NCBI RefSeq assembly: GCF_002013915.1
Contig: NZ_MBTF01000039.1
Span: forward strand, 272,766-336,765
Source: Mucilaginibacter pedocola
GTDB lineage: Bacteria > Bacteroidota > Bacteroidia > Sphingobacteriales > Sphingobacteriaceae
DNA: 64,000 bases
Reading direction: 5' to 3'
Of the stretch, positions 9,073-18,642 are shown one piece after another; the stretch's first letter is position 1, and each line of letters opens with the position of its first letter. The notes beneath the pieces are model-generated. The model made no database searches, was not told the DNA's origin, and saw only the letters and a program-made list of their open reading frames with translations. A program made the translations under genes and the position numbers.

Positions 9073-9078
9073 ATGAAC
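8977..9078. promoter_or_regulatory. Two inverted copies of an operator-like site before abiEi
   Basis: A 17-base site at 9062-9078 (GTTTATGATTCATGAAC) is itself an inverted repeat and covers the abiEi start codon. The interval 8977-8993, read on the minus strand (GTTCGTGATTCATGTTC), matches it at 13 of 17 positions. AbiEi antitoxins are known to repress their own promoter by binding inverted repeats, so these are candidate autoregulatory operators. Confidence 0.45.
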
Positions 9079-10089
9079 ACTTTTACATTAATGAACAAAA
9101 AGGGACATCATATCTTATATCATGCAACCGAAAAGCTGAGGCTTTTAACGGGCCTTGATATCAATATTCTACCCACTCAAGTTAACGGATATGATAATAG
9201 AGCAGATGCCGAAATAGAGATACAAAGCGGCGATGCGCGGGTACACTTTATTACAAATATCAAGAATGAAGTGCGGAACTTTCTACCACAAAAATACCTG
9301 GCAGGAACTGAGCATTTGTTGGTCGCGCAGTACATCCCAAAGCCACTCAAACAAGAATTAAAGAACCTCCAATATAATTATTTGGATGCCGCTGGCAATT
9401 GTTTTATTCGTGCCGGCGGGCTATTTATCTACATCAACGATCAACCGGTAACGGAGATACGGCTTCCGGCAGAAGGAAAACTCTGGAAGGCCGCCGGGTT
9501 AAAATTCATATTTGCGATACTTTTAAAACAGGAGTTGTTGAATTTGCCTTATCGGAAAATAGCAGAAGATGCAGGCATCGCGTTGGGAAATGTCGGCGCC
9601 CTATTGGAGGAATTAAAAAAAGAGGGGTATTTATTGGGTGGCCACAATGGGCAATTCCTCGCTTATAAGGAGAAACTGATCGACCGGTGGGCCGAAGCAT
9701 TCAAGAATACCCTACGCCCCAAATTAATGCTGGGCACTTTCAGATATATCAAAAAAGATCTGAACTACAATTGGGAAGAACACGATGCAGCAGGGATCAA
9801 ATGGGGCGGTGAGAACGCGGGGGCCATATTGACGAATTATTTGCGGCCTGAAAAATTCACGATATATACCCTGGCACCCAAAGCCGCACTGATGAAAAAA
9901 ATGCAACTTGTACCCGATCCCAATGGAAATGTGGAGTTACTGGAACAATTCTGGAAAGATGATGAAGCTATGAACATGGAGCATAGGAACACCGTACCGC
10001 CTATTTTGGCCTATGCTGACCTCATCACAAACTTCGACAGCCGCAACCGGGAGACCGCAGAACGCATAAAACAAAAATATATTGACTGA
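9073..10089 (+). CDS. AbiEi family antitoxin (type IV TA)
   Basis: A 338-residue protein of the AbiEi antitoxin family, recognised from its pairing with an AbiEii nucleotidyltransferase and from its layout: a central winged-helix segment (PYRKIAEDAGIALGNVGALL, continuing LEELKKEGYL) and a C-terminal antitoxin domain (LRPKLMLGTFRY, GGENAGAILTNYLRPEKFTIY). In AbiE systems the antitoxin represses the operon and counteracts the toxin without stable binding, classically giving phage abortive infection. The toxin gene overlaps its 3' end by eight bases. The start is ATG inside an inverted repeat, fitting autoregulation. Confidence 0.85.
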   Translation: MNTFTLMNKKGHHILYHATEKLRLLTGLDINILPTQVNGYDNRADAEIEIQSGDARVHFITNIKNEVRNFLPQKYLAGTEHLLVAQYIPKPLKQELKNLQYNYLDAAGNCFIRAGGLFIYINDQPVTEIRLPAEGKLWKAAGLKFIFAILLKQELLNLPYRKIAEDAGIALGNVGALLEELKKEGYLLGGHNGQFLAYKEKLIDRWAEAFKNTLRPKLMLGTFRYIKKDLNYNWEEHDAAGIKWGGENAGAILTNYLRPEKFTIYTLAPKAALMKKMQLVPDPNGNVELLEQFWKDDEAMNMEHRNTVPPILAYADLITNFDSRNRETAERIKQKYID

Positions 10090-10879
10090 GCCCATCTTAC
10101 ACCCGAGTATCGCTAAGATGCTAAAAGCTATGGAAGCCGTTTTTACGGACTTTGGAATAGATTATTATGTGGTCGGGGCAGTTGCCCGCGATATCCATTT
10201 ATCAGCCGAGGCGGACGCAATAGCGCTACGCAAAACAAATGACGTAGACCTCGCCATCCTGATCAGTGATGAGGGGCAATTTAACAAATTAAAAGCCGGT
10301 CTGGTCGCTACCGGGCAGTTCACCGCGCATGAGACCGAAGCGGTGAAGTTGTATTATCACGAAGCGATAGAGGTCGATCTGTTACCATTTGGAGCGATCG
10401 AAGGACCAGATAGGAATGTCAAACTCACTGACCCTGCCTTCGTCCTGAACATGCCAGGTCTTTTAGAGATCTATCCCTTCGCTAGTGCTATCCAGATAAA
10501 TGAGGATATGGCCATTAAGGTCTGTACAATGGAAGGGATCATCCTGCTAAAATTGATATCCAACAATGACAGGCCGGAAAGAACAAAAGACATCAGCGAC
10601 ATCGAGCATATCATCAGAGTCTATTTCGACCTCTATTCCGGCGACATCTATGAGGAACATTTTGACACAATGGAAATGTACGCGACCGATCAGCATGATT
10701 ATCTTCAACTCGTATGTGCCAGGGTCATCGGAAGAAAAATAGCAGCGTTATTATTGTATTCCGAAACCTTACGCGAGAGGATAAACACGATCCTGGCCGA
10801 AAGGAAGACCACCTGGTGGCAAGCCATGCTTGATGGGTTAAATGATAAAACTTCTGTGGATCAGGAACACAAAGCATAG
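10082..10879 (+). CDS. AbiEii/AbiGii nucleotidyltransferase toxin
   Basis: A 265-residue nucleotidyltransferase. The fold signature is visible: YYVVGAVARD, then KTNDVDLAI with the two metal-binding acidic residues, then IEVDLLPFGAI supplying the third. Related toxins transfer nucleotides to RNA, in known cases to tRNA acceptor ends, stopping growth. The longest frame starts with TTG at 10082, overlapping the antitoxin gene; the in-frame ATG at 10118 (MLKAMEAVF) is an equally plausible start. Codon use and GC match the antitoxin, so the pair moved as a unit. Confidence 0.85.
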   Translation: MTEPILHPSIAKMLKAMEAVFTDFGIDYYVVGAVARDIHLSAEADAIALRKTNDVDLAILISDEGQFNKLKAGLVATGQFTAHETEAVKLYYHEAIEVDLLPFGAIEGPDRNVKLTDPAFVLNMPGLLEIYPFASAIQINEDMAIKVCTMEGIILLKLISNNDRPERTKDISDIEHIIRVYFDLYSGDIYEEHFDTMEMYATDQHDYLQLVCARVIGRKIAALLLYSETLRERINTILAERKTTWWQAMLDGLNDKTSVDQEHKA

Positions 10880-11039
10880 GAATGGGGCGGGAGTAATATA
10901 CATTTGAGAGGGCACTTGAACTGGCGTGGTATAAATTATTGATAATAAAAAATATAGAGCTGTAATTTGCATATTTGCTATAGCAGATAACAGCGAAATT
11001 CTACGCCTTAGCAACTATTTTAAAGACAACCCTAAAAAT

Positions 11040-12022
11040 ATGATCTCAAAAAAAATATTTTTATTTTTTCTTTGTTTTGGACTATCAACAAACGGCTATT
11101 CGCAGAAAAAATTCAAAACATTTTTTGTAAAAGGTTTTAGCGATAATAGTTTAGAAGTACTTGACTGGGGTGGAAAAGGAAAATCAATTTTCTTTTTAGC
11201 TGGACTTGGAAACACAGCACATATATTTGAACAATTTGCACCAAAATTCACCAACAACTTTCACGTTTATGGTTTAACAAGACGTGGTTTTGGAAACTCG
11301 GAAAGAATAAAAACTGGCTTTAACACTGACACTTTATTGCTGGACATCTTGAAAGTGATGGACAGTTTGCGGTTGAAAAAAGTAATTCTTATTGGTCACT
11401 CAATTGCTGGGGACGAATTATCAACTTTTGCCAGACAATATCCAAACAAAGTTTCTGCAATTATATTCTTGACGCTGCCTTGAACCACGCTGGCAATTTT
11501 GATGCTCTTTTAGCCCCCTATCCTAAACAACCACAGCCTGATAGTGGTTTTGTGCCAACAATAAAAAACATAAAAGAGTTCGATCTCAAAACGCATCGCT
11601 TTGACTTTCCAGATGGCGAACTTAATGCGCAGGGTAAATTTGATAAAAATGGTCTTTTTGTACAAGACACCACATCAGATATTGCTTTTGACAAAGTATT
11701 AAGATCTGTAAAAACTATTACTTACAAAGGAATAAAATGTCCATCGTTGGCTATCTATAACAATGCGCCAACAGCCCCCGAGCGTTTTAGAACTTATTCT
11801 CTGCTTGACAATGCCAATAAAAAGATCGCAGAAGAATGCACAAAGCGTTGGTACAAATATTACAGAGTAGAATTGCAGCGTTACAAAAAAGAATGTACGG
11901 GCTGTTTGGTAAAAGAGATACGACATTCCCATCACCAAATTTTTCTGTGTAATCCAAAAGAAACAGAACTTGCTATCAGAACGTTTTTAAAACGATCTGA
12001 TAGGAAAATAAACTATGGCTGA
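11040..12022 (+). pseudogene. Frameshifted secreted alpha/beta hydrolase
   Basis: A signal peptide (MISKKIFLFFLCFGLSTNGYS) begins a typical alpha/beta hydrolase with the nucleophile elbow LIGHSIAGDE near residue 120. The frame stops at 11483 after AIIFLTLP. In the shifted frame the same bases read LDAALNHAGNFDALLAP and continue to 12022 with a normal C-terminal half that ends in a His-rich strand (RHSHHQIFL). One base has been lost near 11473. The gene is much richer in A+T than its neighbours and has different codon use, so it was probably acquired separately. A sequencing error is the alternative to true inactivation. Confidence 0.8.
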
Positions 12023-12182
12023 GATTGGCTTTGTTAAAGTGTGGCTGGACGTCGTTAGCATCAGCGGCCATTCACTATTCACCTTCAGTCCGGGGTTGGT
12101 GATGGCGTTCTTTAACGAAAACGAAACGTAATTAATTACTTCGTTGTAAATCATTAATTTTAGCTTTTGATAAAACCAACGG

Positions 12183-12488
12183 ATGCCGTCAAGTCAAATA
12201 ACCACATTACCCAATATTGGATGGCCTGCGCGGCGTTGCTGCTATAATCGTTGTCGCTTTTCATATTTTTGAAGCCCATTAGGCAAGCCATATGGAGCAG
12301 ATCATCGATCATAGCTACCTAGCTGTCGATCTCTTTTTCCTGCTTTCGGGTGTTTTGATCGGCTATTCGCATGGTGATCGTTGGGGAAAGGCCAACTTTA
12401 AAAACGCGTTCTTATCGCAGTAGCCTATGCCTGTTTCAAATGGTACGATGAACCTTTACGTGCTTTGCTTCAAAAAAAGTTCAGCTGA
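12183..12488 (+). pseudogene. Relic of an acyltransferase-3 membrane enzyme
   Basis: The start MPSSQITTLPNI is followed, after a one-base shift near 12219, by DGLRGVAAIIVVAFHIFEAH, a TAG at 12280-12282, and HSYLAVDLFFLLSGVLIGYS ending at a TAG at 12421-12423. These are the conserved first segments of acyltransferase 3 (OatA/NodX-like) proteins. Directly afterwards YACFKWYDEPLRALLQKKF to a TGA at 12486-12488 is the family's C-terminal end. About 250 middle residues are deleted, so the gene is dead. Confidence 0.75.
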
Positions 12489-13373
12489 TGGTCTTATACG
12501 GAAGGGGAACAGATCACATGTTGAACATCTTTGATGATTTTGAAAATATCGAAGGATTTATATGCCGATGGTGTTAAATTACCAAAGTACATCAGATCTG
12601 TGCTCGTGTACGACAAGTGCTTAATTGGGGGATCTGCGTTTCCAATGCAACCTTAACACCTAAGAATGTAGCTTAAGGCTAAGCCCTCAACCCATCACAG
12701 TTTTTTAAATACATTTTTTAACCAGCATATTCAATATCCCGTAACCGGAGTTTTTTAATTCAGATCACTAAGGTCGCCAACTCCAGTAAACAAGAAAGCC
12801 GTTTACTTTCTTATTGCGGTTTCTTAGCCCAAAAAGTAACCGAACCTCTTTAAGCAACTTTTAATTCACCTAAAAGCTTAAGCTGTTCCACCAAATGGTT
12901 CGAATTTCGTCCATTTTGGGGACCACGATCGATCTTTCTTCCTTTGTCTGTATTTGCTTTCCAGATCACTGCCTATGCTATTAAAAAAAGGTGCGACCGG
13001 ATCTTCCGAATAGGTCTTGACCAGGTCACTGGCCATACGGAGATCATACTTAAAATAAAAAGCATAATGGCGATAACCTTTTCCAGCAAAAAAAATAATT
13101 GACGGTAATAAGTTCAGATGAATTGCACTAAGCCGCGAAACGCACGAATAAGAAGCTGCCCGTAAAGAAGTTACATGGTACATATCCCATAAATGTCCAT
13201 AAGGATATCGGGTGTCTTTACCCATTTATCTCCCGTAAAATAACGGTGTTGTGCATCCCGGAACAAAAGATCGGCACTCCGAGTCGGATGAACTCGGAGC
13301 TTTCCAAGGGATGTGTTACGGACCTTTGTCTTGTCGCCGGCAGCAATGGGGCTGCCGGCCAAAAGCAAAGCGC
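12489..13373. other. Decayed intergenic region
   Basis: No intact gene. On the minus strand two neighbouring frames (about 13270 down to 12881) give protein-like text, RDAQHRYFTGDKWVKTPDIL then GKGYRHYAFYFKYDLRMASD and DRSWSPKWTKFEPFG, which look like one gene broken by a frameshift near 13170. I do not recognise the family. The rest (12489-12870) is A+T-rich without coding signal. Confidence 0.4.
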
Positions 13374-13916
13374 ATGTTACAACAGATCACCTGGACCGCT
13401 TATGCGGCCACCGTCATTATTTTGACCATCATTTATTACCTGTGCATTTTGCCTGCTTTTTACCGGGAGGACATCAAACGCGCCGTCCATAAGTTCACAG
13501 GCAGAAAGCAAGCGTTAGCCGTTGCCGGCGATACGGATCTCCTGCTTCCGGAAGGAGAGATCATGGGCCGGGCTTTACCGGAGGCGGCCGCCATCGTTGC
13601 TCCTGAAGAACTCTCCTTCGCTCCGCCCGATGAGGCCGAGGCGATACGGGACCCTGCATCTATCGTTCTGGAGAGTGACCATGCCGAAATGGCCTTCGAG
13701 GTCGAAACACTCATCAAGGTGATCAGGGGTTCGGATGAGAGTAAAGAGGATTTCGGGATGCTCTTCCGGCTGATCATTCAGAAATACCCTTCGGTCGCCG
13801 GAACCGCCTATCAGCAGGTCATAGACCAGCTCCTGCTCAATGAAAGCGCGTCCGGGTTCCCCTTCGAATTAAATGAACAGGAAATAAAAAACTATTGGCA
13901 AGAAGAAGTTCAATAA
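13374..13916 (+). CDS. Membrane-anchored protein at head of tra operon
   Basis: A 180-residue protein with one N-terminal membrane helix (TVIILTIIYYLCILPAFY) and an acidic soluble domain. I chose the ATG at 13374 because the open frame upstream has no protein-like character. It precedes traE by five bases on the same strand, as a small conserved protein of unknown role does in other Bacteroidetes transfer operons. It probably belongs to the transfer apparatus; its function is unknown. Confidence 0.65.
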   Translation: MLQQITWTAYAATVIILTIIYYLCILPAFYREDIKRAVHKFTGRKQALAVAGDTDLLLPEGEIMGRALPEAAAIVAPEELSFAPPDEAEAIRDPASIVLESDHAEMAFEVETLIKVIRGSDESKEDFGMLFRLIIQKYPSVAGTAYQQVIDQLLLNESASGFPFELNEQEIKNYWQEEVQ

Positions 13917-13921
13917 AGATC

Positions 13922-14266
13922 ATGAAAACAACGAACATGAAGACCTTTAAAGCAAAGGCCGCGGCGATCGCCAGGCGTATCACCGCTCTCTTTCCCCTAA
14001 TGCTATTGAGCATCCAGCACAGCATGGCCCAGGACGGCAATGCCGGTATCAACGAGGCTACCACCCAGGTAAAAAGCTATTTCGCGACGGGTACGAACCT
14101 GATGTACGCCATCGGGGCCGTGGTCGGACTGGTCGGGGCGATCAAAGTGTACAAAAAATGGAACGACGGCGAACATGACACCGGTAAGGTAGCCTCCAGT
14201 TGGTTCGGTTCCTGCATCTTCCTGGTGGTCGTCGCAACGGTCTTAAAATCCTTCTTTGGCGTATGA
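13922..14266 (+). CDS. traE: TraE-like conjugation protein (DUF4134)
   Basis: A 114-residue protein with a cleavable signal region ending HSMAQ, then two membrane helices (GTNLMYAIGAVVGLVGAIKV and SSWFGSCIFLVVVATVLKSF). This is the DUF4134/TraE pattern, a VirB2-like pilin-sized subunit. The start ATG 13922 (MKTTNMKTF) is preferred over the longer frame; 13937 is possible. Its stop overlaps the traF start as ATGA. Confidence 0.88.
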   Translation: MKTTNMKTFKAKAAAIARRITALFPLMLLSIQHSMAQDGNAGINEATTQVKSYFATGTNLMYAIGAVVGLVGAIKVYKKWNDGEHDTGKVASSWFGSCIFLVVVATVLKSFFGV

Positions 14267-14598
14267 GCTACCAGATCAATAAAGGCATCAACCGCCCCAT
14301 CGAATTCAAAGGGCTCAAAGCGCAGTATATCGGCTATTTGGGTGGCGGCCTGGTCGTATTACTGGTCTTGTTCGCTATCCTGTACCTCGTTGGCTTTGCG
14401 GTCTACCTGTGCGTTCCGATCGTAGGCGGGCTAGGCGGACTGCTATTCTACAAGGTGTTCGCATTGAGCCATAAGTATGGTGAACATGGCCTGATGAAAA
14501 GGAATGCCCGGAGGTATCTGCCGGATCATTTGAAATTCAACTCAAGGAAATTATTCTATGAAAAACGCAGCACAAATATTCCCGATATACAAAGTTGA
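14263..14598 (+). CDS. traF: TraF-like conjugation protein (DUF4133)
   Basis: A 111-residue protein with the DUF4133 start YQINKGINRPIEFKGLKAQY and two adjacent membrane helices. It corresponds to VirB3, which sits in the inner membrane with the VirB4 ATPase. The start overlaps the traE stop by four bases and the end overlaps traG by 41 bases, indicating strict co-expression. Confidence 0.88.
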   Translation: MSYQINKGINRPIEFKGLKAQYIGYLGGGLVVLLVLFAILYLVGFAVYLCVPIVGGLGGLLFYKVFALSHKYGEHGLMKRNARRYLPDHLKFNSRKLFYEKRSTNIPDIQS

Positions 14599-17017
14599 GC
14601 ATGACGCGCTGCTATCCACGCAGGGTGAACTCAGCATCGTTTTCGAGGCCAGGCTTCCGGAATTATTCACACTTTCCAATGAGGAATACATGGCTTTCCA
14701 CCAGACCTGGGTAAAAGCGATCAAACTCCTGCCGAAGCACAGTATCCTCCATAAACAGGACCGCTTTGTGGAGGATAAATATACTGCGGAGTTCGCGCAA
14801 AGGAGCTTCCTGAGCCATGCCAGTGAACGTTTCTTCAACGAGCGGCCATACCTGGCGCACCAGTGTTACATCATCCTGACCAAACGCCCAAGCCATCACC
14901 GGGCGGTCGATACCGCGGCGAGCAGTTTGCTGCGCAAGCGCCTGACACCGCCACAGGCTACCGAAAGCGGCCCTTTCAATGAGCTGCTCGATAGCGCGGG
15001 GCAATTCAAAAAGGTCCTGGAGGATAGCGGGCTGGTAACGCTCCGCAGGCTGGCTGACGACGAACTCGCCGGTACGGCGAGCACCCCGGGTATTTTGGAG
15101 CGGTATTGTTTCCTGTTGAACGAGGGCGATACCCCGGTACTGAAAGACATCCACCTGCGGGATGAATTGCGGATCGGCAATGACAGGTGCCAGCTATTTA
15201 CGCTGGCCGATGCAGAACACTTACCGGCGCTTTGCGGCCCGCGGATCACTTATGACCAGTACAGCACCGACCGGACCAAATTCAGTACGGGTTTCACCAG
15301 CCCGGTCGGCGCGCTGCTGAACTGTAACCACATTTATAACCAGTACATCTTTATCGAAGACAGCGCCGAAACCATCAAAAAACTGGAAGCCAAAAAGCTG
15401 CGCCTGCAATCGCTTTCGGCCTACTCCCGCGAAAATGCGATCGGCCGTGATGCCACCCAGGAGTTCCTGAACGAAGCGATCGGCCAGCAAAGGCTTCCGG
15501 TGAAGGCGCATTTCAACATCCTGGCCTGGACGGATGACCCGTCAAGGGCCAAAGAGGTCAGGAACAAAGTAAGCTCGGCACTGGCCCAACTCGACGCGCA
15601 GCCCAAACAGGAAACGGATGGCGCCCCGCAGATCTGGTGGGCCGGCCTGCCCGGCAACAGCGGGAACTTCCCGATGAACGACACCTTCGATACCTTCGCG
15701 GAACAAGCCGCCTGCTTTTTCAACCTGGAAACGAACTACCGCAGCAGCCTTTCGCCCTGCGGGATCCGGCTGGGCGATCGGCTGAGCGGCAAGCCCCTTC
15801 ATGTGGACCTGAGTGATGAACCGATGAAGAAAGGTATCACGACGAACCGGAATAAGTTCATCCTTGGCCCGTCGGGTAGTGGTAAAAGTTTCTTCACGAA
15901 CCATTTATTGCGCAGCTATTATGAGCAGGACGCGCATATCGTCCTGGTGGATGTGGGGCATAGCTATGAAGGGCTTTGCGAATTCGTCGATGGTTATTAC
16001 TTTACCTACTCGGAGGACCAACCGATCAGTTTCAATCCGTTCTACGTAAGCGATGGGGATAGCCTAGACACCGAAAAGCGGGAAAGCATCAAGGCCATGA
16101 TCCTGGCGCTTTGGAAAAAAGAGGACGAAGGGGTACTGCGCTCGGAGTACATCGCGATCTCGGACGCTTTGTTCCAGTACTATGAAAGCGCACCTGAGTT
16201 CGCCTGCTTCGATTCCTTCTATGAGTTCCTGCAAGGCCCCTTTTATGAGAACATGAAACAAAGCCAGGTCAAGGACAAGCACTTCGATATCGATAACCTG
16301 CTGTTCGTACTGAGGCCATATTACAAGGGCGGGGAATATGACCACTTGCTGAACGCTACGGAGAACCTCGACCTGCTGAACCGCCGGTTCATCGTCTTCG
16401 AACTGGACAATATCAAGGACCACCCGATCCTGTTCCCGGTCGTTACCCTGATCATCATGGAAACGTTCGTGTCAAAAATGCGCAAGCTGCCGAAAGCGAC
16501 CCGCAAAATGATCCTGATCGAAGAGGCTTGGAAAGCGATCGCCCGGGAAGGCATGGCCGAATATATCAAATACCTTTTTAAGACCGTGCGTAAATTCTAT
16601 GGAGAGGCCCTGGTGGTGACACAGGACATCGAGGATATCATTAGTTCGCCGGTGGTTAAGCAGGCAATCATCAATAACAGCGATTGCAAGATCCTGCTGG
16701 ACCAGCGCAAGTACCAGAACGATTTTCCGAAGATACAAGCGCTGCTGGGCATCACGGACAAAGAGACCGCCATGATCATGAGCATGAACCGCGCGAATGA
16801 CGAGCGCTACCATTATAAAGAGGTCTTCATCAGCCTGAACGGCCAGTTATCGCGTGTGTACCGCACGGAAGTGAGCCCGGAAGAATACTGGACCTATACG
16901 ACCGAATCGGCAGAGAAAGCCAAGGTCAAAGCCTATCAACAAAAATACGGCGATATCCGCAAAGCGATCGCGGTCATCGTCCAGGAAGAACTTACGACGA
17001 AAAACAACAAGCTATGA
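14558..17017 (+). CDS. traG: TraG-family VirB4-like conjugation ATPase
   Basis: An 819-residue ATPase that powers the mating channel at the inner membrane. The N-terminal 400 residues are the TraG/VirB4 N-domain (MKNAAQIFPIYKVEHDALL). Walker A is LGPSGSGKSFFTNHLL near residue 440, Walker B is KMILIEEAWKAI near 650, followed by VVTQDIEDI. The length is usual for the family. It overlaps traF upstream by 41 bases and the next gene by four. Confidence 0.95.
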   Translation: MKNAAQIFPIYKVEHDALLSTQGELSIVFEARLPELFTLSNEEYMAFHQTWVKAIKLLPKHSILHKQDRFVEDKYTAEFAQRSFLSHASERFFNERPYLAHQCYIILTKRPSHHRAVDTAASSLLRKRLTPPQATESGPFNELLDSAGQFKKVLEDSGLVTLRRLADDELAGTASTPGILERYCFLLNEGDTPVLKDIHLRDELRIGNDRCQLFTLADAEHLPALCGPRITYDQYSTDRTKFSTGFTSPVGALLNCNHIYNQYIFIEDSAETIKKLEAKKLRLQSLSAYSRENAIGRDATQEFLNEAIGQQRLPVKAHFNILAWTDDPSRAKEVRNKVSSALAQLDAQPKQETDGAPQIWWAGLPGNSGNFPMNDTFDTFAEQAACFFNLETNYRSSLSPCGIRLGDRLSGKPLHVDLSDEPMKKGITTNRNKFILGPSGSGKSFFTNHLLRSYYEQDAHIVLVDVGHSYEGLCEFVDGYYFTYSEDQPISFNPFYVSDGDSLDTEKRESIKAMILALWKKEDEGVLRSEYIAISDALFQYYESAPEFACFDSFYEFLQGPFYENMKQSQVKDKHFDIDNLLFVLRPYYKGGEYDHLLNATENLDLLNRRFIVFELDNIKDHPILFPVVTLIIMETFVSKMRKLPKATRKMILIEEAWKAIAREGMAEYIKYLFKTVRKFYGEALVVTQDIEDIISSPVVKQAIINNSDCKILLDQRKYQNDFPKIQALLGITDKETAMIMSMNRANDERYHYKEVFISLNGQLSRVYRTEVSPEEYWTYTTESAEKAKVKAYQQKYGDIRKAIAVIVQEELTTKNNKL

Positions 17018-17310
17018 AAAAGATGATCGGTATCGTGCTGCTGTTCGCGGCCTGCGGGAAACCCAGCCATGACGGGCTGTACGTCCTGCATTACCAGAAC
17101 GAATATTTCAGGACCGACGACACCCTGGAGATCAGGGATGGGGTGGTCGGCCGAAGCCTTGGTTTCAATCCGATCCGTAATGGGGAGTTAAAGGCTCGGA
17201 AGCATGAAAGCCGGCGCTGGCGCCTGGACGAGCCCGGTTCGCCGGTGATCACCTTCCATGGCGACAGTTTACGACTGGGCGACCGCTACTTCAAAAAAAT
17301 AGCGCCATGA
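17014..17310 (+). CDS. Small lipoprotein in tra operon
   Basis: A 98-residue protein beginning MKKMIGIVLLFAACGK, a lipoprotein signal with Cys at about residue 15. The mature part is beta-rich (ETRDDTLEIRDG-like strands) with no known domain. It overlaps traG and the next gene by four bases each, so it is expressed as part of the transfer operon and may sit in the outer membrane of the channel. Confidence 0.7.
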   Translation: MKKMIGIVLLFAACGKPSHDGLYVLHYQNEYFRTDDTLEIRDGVVGRSLGFNPIRNGELKARKHESRRWRLDEPGSPVITFHGDSLRLGDRYFKKIAP

Positions 17311-17969
17311 ACAAAGTATTAAAAATAGGCATCATGGGGCTGCTTTTGCTACCCGTTCAACGAAGCCAGGCGCAATACCAGGTGGTCACGACGGTCATCA
17401 AAAAGGTGATCAAAGCGATAGACCTCCAAGTTCAACGCCTGCAGAACAAGACCATCTGGCTTCAGAACGCGCAAAAAACACTGGAGAACGAATTAGCGAA
17501 ATTCCGTTTGGACGAGATATCCAACTGGACGGAAAAGCAGAAAAAACAATACGAGGAGTATTACCAGGAACTGCGAAAGGTACGGTCGGTGATCGCTTAT
17601 TACCAGCGGATACGCGACCTCGGCCAGACCCAGGCCGCCCTGATCGGCGAGTACCGCCGGGCCTGGCAATTGTTCCGAACGGACAAGCATTTCCGGCCCG
17701 AAGAGCTGGCGGAGATGGAACGCATTTACCTCGGCATCCTGAACGCAAGTGCCAGGAACCTCGAGCAGATCCTGCTGGTCATCAACCCGGGGAGGACCCA
17801 AATGACGGACCAGCAAAGGCTGGAAATGATAAACGACGCGGGCGACCGGCTTGAGGAGAACTTTGCTGACCTGAAACAGTACAATAACCAGAATATGGCC
17901 TTCAGCCTGCAACGCAGCAAAGGGCTGGATGAATTACGGACCTTAAAAAAATATTATGGCCTCCATTGA
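17307..17969 (+). CDS. TraI-like secreted conjugation protein
   Basis: A 220-residue protein with a signal peptide (LLLLPVQRSQAQ) and a long helical, Lys/Gln-rich body. It resembles proteins annotated as conjugal transfer TraI in Sphingobacteriales. The C-terminal 55 residues (MTDQQRLEMINDAGDRL to LRTLKKYYGLH) share a pattern with the next two genes, so the three are paralogues. Likely periplasmic, comparable in position to VirB5-like components. It is not related to the F-plasmid relaxase of the same name. Confidence 0.7.
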   Translation: MNKVLKIGIMGLLLLPVQRSQAQYQVVTTVIKKVIKAIDLQVQRLQNKTIWLQNAQKTLENELAKFRLDEISNWTEKQKKQYEEYYQELRKVRSVIAYYQRIRDLGQTQAALIGEYRRAWQLFRTDKHFRPEELAEMERIYLGILNASARNLEQILLVINPGRTQMTDQQRLEMINDAGDRLEENFADLKQYNNQNMAFSLQRSKGLDELRTLKKYYGLH

Positions 17970-18642
17970 ACAAGCCTTTGCTTGCGCCGCTACTTTGCGG
18001 CAGCGCAGCAAAAAACTACTGGCTTTCACCCTGTTGACCGTAGCATTTAGTTACGAGCAGGCCTGCTGCCAGACCTTTTCGGAATGGTTCCGTCAAAAAA
18101 GCACGCAGCGCAAGTACCTGCTACAGCAGATCAGTGCTTTGATGGCTTACCAACAATACGCGGCAAAGGGCTACGCGATCGCCAAAGGCGGTCTCGGTTC
18201 TATCGGCGACTACGCCGGGCGGGAGTTCCAACTGCACCGGAACTACTATAATAGCTTGCGCACCGTAAGCGCACCGGTAAAGGACGAACCCCGGGTCAAG
18301 GCGATCATCCGCCGGCAACAGGACATCCTGAACAAAACAAGCGGGATAAAAAAACAGCCCGGCCTGAGTATGGAGGAGCACGCTTACCTCGACCGGGTCT
18401 GCGCTGCCCTGCTCAGGGATTGTGATGGCCAGCTTCATGACCTGGAGGTGCTTTTGAAGGACAATGATGCCGAAATGAGCGACGAGGAAAGGCTGCGGCA
18501 GATCACCCGCATACACCAGGCCATGCAGGAGAATTATCGTTTCGCCGCCAGCTTTAGTGCTGAGGTCAAACTTTTCGCCACCGGCCGCAGGCAGCAACTA
18601 CAGGATATACAATTAACAAAAAGATTCTATGGGAACCTTTAG
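17956..18642 (+). CDS. TerB-like conjugation protein, first copy
   Basis: A 228-residue helical protein with an N-terminal hydrophobic segment. Family members in Bacteroidetes transfer operons are often labelled TerB-family tellurite resistance proteins, although nothing here indicates tellurite resistance. Conserved blocks are KYLLQQISALMAYQQYAAKGY, split as shown by neighbours, then EFQLHRNYYNSLRTV and the ending QLTKRFYGNL. It overlaps both neighbours by 14 bases, and its C-terminal pattern matches that of the gene before and after. Confidence 0.7.
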   Translation: MASIEQAFACAATLRQRSKKLLAFTLLTVAFSYEQACCQTFSEWFRQKSTQRKYLLQQISALMAYQQYAAKGYAIAKGGLGSIGDYAGREFQLHRNYYNSLRTVSAPVKDEPRVKAIIRRQQDILNKTSGIKKQPGLSMEEHAYLDRVCAALLRDCDGQLHDLEVLLKDNDAEMSDEERLRQITRIHQAMQENYRFAASFSAEVKLFATGRRQQLQDIQLTKRFYGNL

